Shown: piece by piece, positions 1 to 4,379 of the stretch
Numbering within the stretch: the stretch's first letter is position 1
Layout: every line of letters begins with the position of its first letter
Assembly: GCA_016874945.1 (NCBI GenBank)
Contig: VGSO01000191.1
Location: 1 to 5,946, forward strand
Direction: 5' to 3'
From: Deltaproteobacteria bacterium
Lineage (GTDB): Bacteria; Desulfobacterota; Desulfobaccia; Desulfobaccales; 0-14-0-80-60-11
Length of the DNA stretch: 5,946 bases
Translations under genes and position numbers: made by a program
The notes under the pieces: model-generated
Database searches by the model: none
What the model was told of the DNA's origin: nothing
What the model saw: the letters and a program-made list of their open reading frames with translations, nothing else

Positions 1-292
1 CAGGGCTGATGACATCCGGGGCCTGGAGCACCTTTTTATGGAGGCGGTAGGCCAACCGGCGGGCCACCGGCGCCATGGAGTACTCCTCCATGCGCTTGCC
101 GTCGGGGCGGCCCAGGTGGGAGGCCACGATGATCTTGGCATTGTGCTCCAGGCAGTAATTGATGGTGTGCAGCACGGCCCGGATGCGGGTGTCGTCGGTA
201 ATATTGCGGTTTTGATCCAAGGGTACGTTAAAGTCCACTCGGATGAACAGGGTTTTACCTTGAATGTCCACTTCATCCAGATACTTAACCAC
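1..292 (-). CDS. pgk: Phosphoglycerate kinase, N-terminal part (cut by window edge)
   Basis: Phosphoglycerate kinase transfers phosphate between 1,3-bisphosphoglycerate and ADP in the cytoplasm, the step after GAPDH in glycolysis and the step before it in gluconeogenesis. Translating the minus strand gives 97 residues beginning VVKYLDEVDIQGKTLFIRVD. The family's N-domain substrate-binding motifs are present: RVDFNVP at residues 18-24, TDDTRIR at 32-38 and SHLGRP at 58-63. The start is taken as GTG (complement of 290-292) because an AGGGAGG ribosome site lies 5 bases upstream and the protein then begins just where PGKs usually begin; no in-frame ATG fits. About three quarters of the usual roughly 395-residue protein lies beyond base 1, so the C-terminal nucleotide-binding domain cannot be checked. 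It sits 17 bases after the gap stop codon and is probably cotranscribed with gap. The identification is firm; only the start codon is somewhat inferred. Confidence 0.96.
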   Translation of the reverse strand, partial: MVKYLDEVDIQGKTLFIRVDFNVPLDQNRNITDDTRIRAVLHTINYCLEHNAKIIVASHLGRPDGKRMEEYSMAPVARRLAYRLHKKVLQAPDVISP

Positions 293-297
293 AATAG

Positions 298-304
298 CCT
301 CCCT
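298..304 (-). promoter_or_regulatory. Ribosome binding site of pgk
   Basis: The minus strand reads AGGGAGG, 5 bases before the GTG at complement 290-292. It lies inside the 17-base gap-pgk spacer and decides the non-ATG start of pgk. No terminator or room for a separate promoter is seen in this spacer, so translation of pgk from the gap transcript is the simplest reading. Confidence 0.75.
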
Positions 305-309
305 GAGCC

Positions 310-1323
310 TTAGGCGCGTAGATACCGGCCCATATGAACCGCCAGGTCCAACATGCGGTGGGAAAAACCCATTTCGTTGTCGTACCACGCCATTACTTTA
401 ACCAGGTTGCCGCCGAGAACATTGGTCAGCTCCGCGTCCACCACTGATGAGTAATAGGAGCCGTTGAAGTCTATGGATACCAGGGGAAGGTTGCAGACGT
501 CAAGAACACCTTTCAGAGGGCCGGCCGCGGCCGCGGCCATGGCCTGGTTGACTTCTTCCTTGGAAGTGGCCTTCTTCACCGTGGCCACAAAGTCCACCAG
601 GGAAACGTTGGGGGTGGGAACCCGGACGGACAGTCCGTCCAGGCGGCCTTTCAATTCCGGCATCACCTGGGTTACGGCCCGGGCGGCGCCGGTGGAAGTG
701 GGGACCATGGACAGGGCCGCGGCCCGGGCCCGGCGCAGATCGCTGTGGGAGCCGTCCAGCAGCCTCTGATCCATGGTGTAGGAATGGACCGTGGTCATCA
801 GCCCATATTGCACCTCAAAGTTATCGTGCAGCACCTTCACCACCGGGGCCAGGCAATTGGTAGTGCACGAGGCGTTGCTGACGATATCGTGCCGGCCCGG
901 ATCATAGGTTAGGTGATTGACCCCATAAACAAAGGTGCCGTCAATCTGCTTGCCCGGGGCCGAAAGAATCACCTTCTTGGCCCCGGCCCGAAGATGCCCC
1001 TCGCTGGAGGGCCGGTCCCGGAAAGCCCCGGTGGATTCCAGCACTATGTCCACCTCCAGTTCTTTCCAGGGGAGCTTGTCCGGCTCCAGGACGCGGCTGA
1101 CGTGAACTTCCTTGCCGTTGAACACCAGATTTTCGCCCCGGGCCTCGATGGAACCCGCAAAGGTCCCGTGGACCGAATCAAAGCGGAACAGGTGCACGTC
1201 CCGTTCCGCGTCGGCCCGGCTGTTGATGGCCACCAGGTCCAGGTCAACCTTGCCGGCGGCCATGATGCGGGCCAGACAGCGCCCGATGCGGCCGAAGCCG
1301 TTGATCGCAACCCTCACAGGCAT
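310..1323 (-). CDS. gap: Glyceraldehyde-3-phosphate dehydrogenase, type I, probable NADP(H)-using variant
   Basis: This cytoplasmic enzyme interconverts glyceraldehyde-3-phosphate and 1,3-bisphosphoglycerate using a nicotinamide coenzyme. The 337 residues match the usual length. The Rossmann motif GFGRIGR is at 9-15, the active-site ASCTTNC at 151-157 with catalytic Cys153, the assisting His180 in TTVHSYT, the phosphate-site PTSTGAA at 208-214 and WYDNE at 313-317. Two coenzyme positions are unusual. Strand beta-2 ends AINSRA, with Ser35 where NAD enzymes have Asp (Asp32 in Bacillus numbering) and Arg36 next to it. The S-loop reads LLDGSHSDLRRARA, with Gly191-Ser192 in place of the Leu-Pro pair of NAD enzymes; chloroplast and cyanobacterial NADP-using GAPDHs have Ala-Ser there. 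NADP(H) preference is therefore inferred, and a biosynthetic (gluconeogenic) role is plausible. The ATG has AAAGGAGG 4 bases upstream. pgk follows after 17 bases. Confidence 0.97.
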   Translation of the reverse strand: MPVRVAINGFGRIGRCLARIMAAGKVDLDLVAINSRADAERDVHLFRFDSVHGTFAGSIEARGENLVFNGKEVHVSRVLEPDKLPWKELEVDIVLESTGAFRDRPSSEGHLRAGAKKVILSAPGKQIDGTFVYGVNHLTYDPGRHDIVSNASCTTNCLAPVVKVLHDNFEVQYGLMTTVHSYTMDQRLLDGSHSDLRRARAAALSMVPTSTGAARAVTQVMPELKGRLDGLSVRVPTPNVSLVDFVATVKKATSKEEVNQAMAAAAAGPLKGVLDVCNLPLVSIDFNGSYYSSVVDAELTNVLGGNLVKVMAWYDNEMGFSHRMLDLAVHMGRYLRA

Positions 1324-1369
1324 GGCGCCTCCTTTCTAAACTCCCTGATGCGGACCGGGAGCACTTCAC

Positions 1370-1398
1370 ATTATACCTCAAATTTGTGAAAAAGGGAG
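1370..1398 (-). promoter_or_regulatory. Probable sigma70-type promoter of gap-pgk
   Basis: The minus strand carries a perfect TATAAT (complement 1370-1375), about 47 bases before the gap ATG, which would give a leader of roughly 40 bases. The -35 side is poor: the hexamer at 17-base spacing is CTCCCT (complement 1393-1398), and a better TTGCTC (complement 1396-1401) is 20 bases away. A weak -35 suggests help from an activator or another sigma factor. The spacer contains the 8-base palindrome CAAATTTG (1379-1386), a possible operator half. This is the only good -10 between the upstream terminator and gap. Confidence 0.55.
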
Positions 1399-1411
1399 CA
1401 AGGTTTTGAAG

Positions 1412-1432
1412 AGTTTTCAGTTTTCAGTTTAC
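1412..1432. repeat. Three tandem 7-base units upstream of the gap promoter
   Basis: AGTTTTC, AGTTTTC and AGTTTAC follow one another exactly. The tract is non-coding, lies just upstream of the gap promoter and downstream of the intrinsic terminator. Short AT-rich tandem repeats of this kind are common spacer material in some bacterial genomes; no function can be assigned. Confidence 0.6.
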
Positions 1433-1434
1433 GG

Positions 1435-1456
1435 TTGCCAATGCCCGGCATGGCAA
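1435..1456. other. Interrupted palindrome upstream of gap (possible operator)
   Basis: TTGCC, one extra A, ATGCC, a central C, then GGCAT and GGCAA form a 10-pair inverted repeat broken only by one unpaired A at 1440. It lies roughly 60-85 bases upstream of the -10 box of gap, a typical distance for an activator site. It is not followed by a T-run on the minus strand, so it does not look like a terminator for that strand. Its role as a protein site is inference. Confidence 0.35.
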
Positions 1457-1472
1457 AAGTTAGGGGTTCCTG

Positions 1473-1501
1473 AAAAAAGGGCTCCCCCTCAGGGGGAGCC
1501 C
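1473..1501 (-). terminator. Intrinsic terminator downstream of the secreted-protein gene
   Basis: A perfect 10-base-pair GC-rich stem (arms GGGCTCCCCC at 1479-1488 and GGGGGAGCCC at 1492-1501) encloses a 3-base loop. On the minus strand it is followed directly by six T (complement 1473-1478). This is a textbook rho-independent terminator in the minus direction, 28 bases after the stop codon of the gene at 1530-1952. It separates that gene from gap-pgk, which therefore needs its own promoter. On the plus strand the hairpin is preceded by A6 and has no T-run after it. Confidence 0.9.
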
Positions 1502-1529
1502 CGCATTTGCTGCAGTGTGCCATTTGAAG

Positions 1530-1952
1530 TTATCTCGTGGTCTTTTTCAGGATGAACGGTCTATGAGGACTGTCGTTGATTGCAAGACTATGAACCAGGA
1601 GCATGGGTCCGGGAAGCCAATCCAATTTGGCTTCTCCAATTAATGGGTAGCCAGGTACATCAATCCGGTAAATATCCACTTTGAATGGGAGATCCAGTTT
1701 ATGACTCGCGACAACATTAATGGTTACTGCTCCGGCGGTGAGACTGCCCAAAAAATACTCGTTGGGAATCTCCGCGTCGCTCCCCACGCTGGTCAGGGTC
1801 AAGGTAACCGTCACTTTGGCGGTGCCGCCCACCGCCGTGGTAGTGCCCTTCCATTCGCCGATGAGGCTGGGGAGCACGGTGGCGGTTCCATGGGCAAGTT
1901 GGGGAAAAGTCAGCAGCAGCGCCAAGATCATGAAATACCAGGGTTTTCTCAT
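1530..1952 (-). CDS. Small secreted protein of unknown function
   Basis: I do not recognise this 140-residue protein. It begins MRKPWYFMILALLL, a short positive N-terminus and hydrophobic stretch (about residues 5-19), and a signal peptidase I site fits after Ala20-His21-Gly22. The mature part would be about 118 residues, exported and soluble, with no lipobox Cys and no second membrane segment. It is rich in alternating hydrophobic and Thr/Val residues (for example AKVTVTLTLTSV at 45-56), implying beta strands. The motif IGEWKGT at 31-37, near the mature N-terminus, recalls the opening strand of lipocalin-like beta barrels, but that is weak. The start is chosen for the AAGGAGGG 8 bases upstream and the signal peptide; the frame stays open upstream to 2060, but those 36 residues look non-coding. 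It is a single-gene unit ended by the terminator at 1473-1501 and divergent from mlaE, so an envelope link is possible but unproven. Confidence 0.8.
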   Translation of the reverse strand: MRKPWYFMILALLLTFPQLAHGTATVLPSLIGEWKGTTTAVGGTAKVTVTLTLTSVGSDAEIPNEYFLGSLTAGAVTINVVASHKLDLPFKVDIYRIDVPGYPLIGEAKLDWLPGPMLLVHSLAINDSPHRPFILKKTTR

Positions 1953-1960
1953 ATAATACC

Positions 1961-1968
1961 CCCTCCTT
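1961..1968 (-). promoter_or_regulatory. Ribosome binding site that sets the start of the secreted protein
   Basis: The minus strand reads AAGGAGGG, 8 bases before the ATG at complement 1950-1952. This strong site, together with the signal peptide that follows, argues against the in-frame upstream start near 2060. Confidence 0.8.
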
Positions 1969-1983
1969 ATCAATATATATCTC

Positions 1984-2013
1984 TTAATAGCATAGTAATG
2001 AAATTGTATGCAA
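1984..2013 (-). promoter_or_regulatory. Weak candidate promoter of the secreted-protein gene
   Basis: On the minus strand, TTGCAT (complement 2008-2013) and TATTAA (complement 1984-1989) are separated by 18 bases and would start transcription about 25 bases before the ATG. An overlapping alternative -10, TACAAT (complement 2003-2008), has no good -35. The region is AT-rich, so matches like these arise easily. Confidence 0.25.
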
Positions 2014-2060
2014 GTGAAATTACAATATGATCCAGGTGTCTGGCGTGAAGTATGGGACAC

Positions 2061-2066
2061 TATAAT
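2061..2066 (+). promoter_or_regulatory. Candidate -10 box upstream of the mla operon
   Basis: A perfect TATAAT on the plus strand lies 175 bases before the mlaE ATG. It is flanked by the small inverted repeat GACA (2056-2059) and TGTC (2066-2069), which could be an operator. No convincing -35 is seen 16-18 bases upstream. It would give a long leader of about 170 bases. Confidence 0.35.
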
Positions 2067-2102
2067 GTCTTGGGGCTATTCGAGAAAATTAACGGGAGAT
2101 TT

Positions 2103-2131
2103 TTGACCCAAATTGATGAAAAGCGGATATT
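2103..2131 (+). promoter_or_regulatory. Candidate promoter of the mlaE-mlaF-mlaD operon
   Basis: TTGACC (2103-2108, five of six consensus bases) is followed after 17 bases by GATATT (2126-2131, four of six). It would start transcription near 2138, leaving a leader of about 100 bases before mlaE. It overlaps the upstream in-frame ATG at 2116, another reason not to begin mlaE there. It is unclear whether this site or the TATAAT at 2061 is used. Confidence 0.4.
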
Positions 2132-2241
2132 ACAGTCATTCGGATCAGTTGTCCCAAAGGCTCTTTCCATCTTGCATCTTGCTTTTTCCCCCGGTTTCAT
2201 TTAGAAGTAATGGGATAAAAATATTTGAACAGTCATCAGCT

Positions 2242-3012
2242 ATGGCCACTTTCATCCACGCTTTGGGAGGCCGTTTCCTGGCCGTGGTGCAGGAAGCCGG
2301 GGCCATGATGCTCTTTCTGTTGGAAGGGCTGGCCCTGACCTTTGTGCCGCCCTACCGGCCCCGCCGGGTGCTCCAGGAGCTGGAGCTCATCGGGGTCAAA
2401 TCCACCCTGATCATCCTGCTCACCGGGGCCTTCACCGGCATGGTCCTGGGGCTCCAGGGGTACTATACGCTGCGCAAGTACGGCTCCGAGAGCGCCCTGG
2501 GCTCCGCGGTGGCCTTGAGCCTCATCCGGGAAATGGGCCCGGTGCTCACCGCCATCATGGTGTCGGCCCGGGCGGGGTCGGCGGTGACCGCGGAGATCGG
2601 CATCATGCGCATCACCGAGCAGTTGGACGCCCTGGACACCATGGCCGTCAACCCCATGCAGTACGTGGTTATGCCCAAGCTCATCGCCGGGGTCATCGCG
2701 GTGCCCTTGCTCACCGCCATCTTCGACGTGGTGGGGATATTGGGCGGATATCTTATCGGCGTGGTCCTTTTGGGGGTCAGTTCCGGGGCCTATTTTTCCG
2801 GCATGGTGCAAAGCGTGGTGCCCCTGGACATTAACGGCGGCATCGTCAAGTCCCTGGTCTTCGGCATTACCATCTTGCTGGTGGCCTGTTACAAGGGGTA
2901 TTATACGGAGCACGGGGCCGAAGGCGTGAGCCGGGCCACCAACCAGACCGTGGTGCTTTCGGCCATCCTGATCCTGGCCTGGGACTATGTGCTCACCTCG
3001 TTCTTCATGTAG
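2242..3012 (+). CDS. mlaE: MlaE-family phospholipid ABC transporter permease
   Basis: This is the inner-membrane permease of the Mla system, which moves phospholipids between the inner and outer membranes to keep outer-membrane lipid asymmetry. It pairs with the ATPase MlaF and the MCE protein MlaD encoded next to it. From ATG 2242 it has 256 residues, the usual family size. The diagnostic MlaE core is clear: TGAFTGMVLGLQ at 61-72, then REMGPVLTAIMVSARAGSAV at 96-115, leading into AEIGIMRITEQLDALDTMAVNP at 117-138. Several hydrophobic segments follow, at about 143-178, 203-216 and 237-255. The frame is open back to TTG 2113 and ATG 2116, but the 42-43 extra residues are encoded by AT-rich sequence of different composition that carries promoter-like sites, and they do not resemble a family N-terminus. 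No clear ribosome site precedes ATG 2242, so the start is likely but not certain. mlaF begins 3 bases after the stop. Confidence 0.95.
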   Translation: MATFIHALGGRFLAVVQEAGAMMLFLLEGLALTFVPPYRPRRVLQELELIGVKSTLIILLTGAFTGMVLGLQGYYTLRKYGSESALGSAVALSLIREMGPVLTAIMVSARAGSAVTAEIGIMRITEQLDALDTMAVNPMQYVVMPKLIAGVIAVPLLTAIFDVVGILGGYLIGVVLLGVSSGAYFSGMVQSVVPLDINGGIVKSLVFGITILLVACYKGYYTEHGAEGVSRATNQTVVLSAILILAWDYVLTSFFM

Positions 3013-3015
3013 CCT

Positions 3016-3759
3016 ATGATCAAAATTATTGATCTGGTTAAATCCTTCAACGGCCAACGGGTCCTGGACGGCATCAACCTGGAGGTGCCCCGGGGCCAGA
3101 TCACCGTGGTCATCGGCAAAAGCGGCGTGGGGAAGAGCGTTCTGTTGAAGCACCTGGTGGGCTTGCTCAAGCCCGATTCCGGCCAGGTGCTGGTGGACGG
3201 CCAGGACATCACCCGGTTCTCCGGCCGCCAGCTCCAGGAATTGCGCAAGCGCTTTGCGGTCCTTTTTCAGGGCGGGGCGTTGTTCGACTCCCTCAATGTT
3301 TTCGGGAACATCGCGTTTCCCTTGCGGGAGAAAACCCGGCTGTCGGAGGCCGAAATCCGGCGCCGGGTCTTCGAGCGCCTGGACCAGATGCACCTCACCC
3401 CTGACGTGGCCCTGAAGTATCCCGCGGAGTTGAGCGGCGGCATGAAAAAACGGGTGGCCCTGGCCCGGGCCATGATCCAGGAGCCGGAGATCATCCTGTA
3501 CGACGAGCCGGTCACCGGGCTGGACCCGCCCATGACCAACACCGTTTTTCATCTTATCAGCAAGACCCACCAGGATAGCGGCTACACCGCCATGATGGTC
3601 AGCCACGACATTCCCGAGGTGTTTCAGGTATCGGACCAGGTGGCCATGCTCCACCGGGGCAAGATCATCGCCCAGGGGGCGCCGGCGGAGATCCAGCGTC
3701 ACCCGGACCCCGTGGTGCAAAGCTTCATCCGGGGGGAAGTGGATTTTCTGGAGGATTGA
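3016..3759 (+). CDS. mlaF: MlaF-family phospholipid ABC transporter ATP-binding protein
   Basis: This cytoplasmic ATPase powers the MlaE permease. All ABC motifs are in order in the 247 residues: Walker A GKSGVGKS at 34-41, Q-loop Gln85 in AVLFQGGALFDSL (81-93, a stretch typical of MlaF-type ATPases), signature LSGGMKKR at 139-146, Walker B IILYDE at 159-164 with catalytic Glu164, D-loop TGLDP at 167-171 and the H-loop His197 in MVSHD. It should therefore be catalytically intact. The ATG lies 3 bases after the mlaE stop without a strong ribosome site, so translation is probably coupled to mlaE. mlaD follows after 8 bases. The gene order E-F-D differs from the E. coli order F-E-D-C-B, and no mlaC or mlaB is present here. 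Confidence 0.96.
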   Translation: MIKIIDLVKSFNGQRVLDGINLEVPRGQITVVIGKSGVGKSVLLKHLVGLLKPDSGQVLVDGQDITRFSGRQLQELRKRFAVLFQGGALFDSLNVFGNIAFPLREKTRLSEAEIRRRVFERLDQMHLTPDVALKYPAELSGGMKKRVALARAMIQEPEIILYDEPVTGLDPPMTNTVFHLISKTHQDSGYTAMMVSHDIPEVFQVSDQVAMLHRGKIIAQGAPAEIQRHPDPVVQSFIRGEVDFLED

Positions 3760-3767
3760 AAAGAATT

Positions 3768-4208
3768 ATGAAAAGGGCCAGCTTAGAATTGGGTGTGGGT
3801 ATTTTCGTCCTGGTGGGACTGGCTTGCCTGGCCTACCTGGCGGTGCACCTGGGCAAAATGGAGGTCCTGGGCGGCGGCTACCGGGTGGTGGCCGATTTCG
3901 ACAATATCTCCGGCCTTAAACCGGGCGCCTCCGTGGAAGTGGCCGGCGTGGAAGTGGGCCGGGTGGAGTCCATCCAGATCGCCGACAGTGACCGGGCCCG
4001 CTTGGTGCTGCGGATGAATCCCGGAGTCCAGCTAAAGGATGACGCCATCGCCTCCATCCGCACCAAAGGCATCATCGGAGATAAGTTCGTCAAGCTCTCC
4101 CCGGGCAGCTCGGAAAAGACCATCCCCGAGGGAGGCCGCATCCGGGACACCGAATCCGCGGTGGAATGGGAAGAGCTGATTAGCAAGTATATTCATGGAA
4201 AGGTGTAA
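3768..4208 (+). CDS. mlaD: MlaD-family MCE-domain lipid-binding protein
   Basis: MlaD proteins are anchored in the inner membrane and form a periplasmic hexameric ring of MCE domains that passes phospholipid to or from the MlaE-MlaF transporter. From ATG 3768 there are 146 residues: the N-terminal KRASLELGVG, one membrane segment at about 10-28, then an MCE domain at about 38-114 with YRVVADFDNISGLKPGASVE and IRTKGIIGDKFVKL at 98-111. A short C-terminal helix with LISKYIHGKV at 137-146 resembles the end of the conserved helix in E. coli MlaD; the extra low-complexity tail of the E. coli protein is absent. A TTG at 3756 overlapping the mlaF stop is in frame but would lie only 1 base from the GGAGG at 3750-3754; ATG 3768, 13 bases away, gives the family-typical N-terminus. 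It is the last gene of the mla unit. Confidence 0.95.
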   Translation: MKRASLELGVGIFVLVGLACLAYLAVHLGKMEVLGGGYRVVADFDNISGLKPGASVEVAGVEVGRVESIQIADSDRARLVLRMNPGVQLKDDAIASIRTKGIIGDKFVKLSPGSSEKTIPEGGRIRDTESAVEWEELISKYIHGKV

Positions 4209-4215
4209 AAAAGAT

Positions 4216-4339
4216 TCACCACTAAGACACTAAGACACCAAGGGTCACCAAGAGATTTTATGTGTCAGCGCCAAAGGTCCTGACCAATAATTCTAATTCT
4301 ATATTAGTGCAACTTTGTGTCTTTGTGTCTTGGTGGTGA
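4216..4339. repeat. Inverted repeat built from 8-base units between mlaD and metG
   Basis: Arms of 27 bases (4216-4242 and 4313-4339) pair at 24 positions plus one G-T wobble, with a 70-base loop. The left arm reads TCACCAC, T, AAGACAC, T, AAGACAC, C, AAG; the right arm is CTTTGTGT twice, then CTTGGTGG, TGA. The differing positions are the variable base of each 8-base unit. Repeats of this CTTTGTGT type recur between genes in many unrelated bacterial genomes, sometimes as small mobile-like elements. No transposase is present. In RNA the arms could form a long hairpin that ends or protects the mla transcript; this is inference. The element starts 7 bases after the mlaD stop. Confidence 0.85.
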
Positions 4340-4376
4340 TTATTAATTTTTTGATTATTAATTTTTGATTTTTGAT
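4338..4376. repeat. AT-rich direct repeats running up to metG
   Basis: GATTATTAATTTTTT (4338-4352), GATTATTAATTTTT (4353-4366) and a shorter GATTTTT (4367-4373) follow in tandem and end in GAT at 4374, 3 bases before the metG ATG. The tract joins the inverted repeat at 4216-4339 without a gap, so the whole mlaD-metG spacer is mostly repeats. It contains no ribosome binding site for metG. Confidence 0.75.
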
Positions 4377-4379
4377 GAC

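Noticed and set aside
38..313. 91-codon plus-strand frame opposite pgk
   Set aside because: The minus strand encodes the conserved PGK motifs; this frame has none.
913..1389. 158-codon plus-strand frame opposite gap
   Set aside because: It is the antisense shadow of the GAPDH N-terminal half and runs through the gap ribosome site and promoter.
1953..2060. 36-residue N-terminal extension of the secreted protein
   Set aside because: A strong ribosome site and a signal peptide start at 1952; the extension lies in AT-rich promoter-like DNA and would bury the signal peptide.
2113..2241. 43-residue N-terminal extension of MlaE
   Set aside because: The base composition differs from the gene, promoter-like hexamers overlap it, and 256 residues from ATG 2242 is already the usual family length.
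2236..3720. 494-codon open frame on the minus strand opposite mlaE and mlaF
   Set aside because: Its translation is rich in His, Gly, Asp, Gln and Pro without domain texture, as expected for the antisense of GC-rich genes; the plus strand holds two unmistakable transporter genes.
4280..4305. Promoter for metG inside the inverted-repeat loop (CTGACC with TATATT at 4300-4305)
   Set aside because: The spacing is only 14 bases and the -35 matches 4 of 6; AT-rich sequence gives such hits by chance.
4216..4339. CRISPR array or insertion sequence in the mlaD-metG spacer
   Set aside because: There is no regular repeat-spacer pattern, no open frame for a transposase and no clear target-site duplication; it is an inverted repeat of short units.
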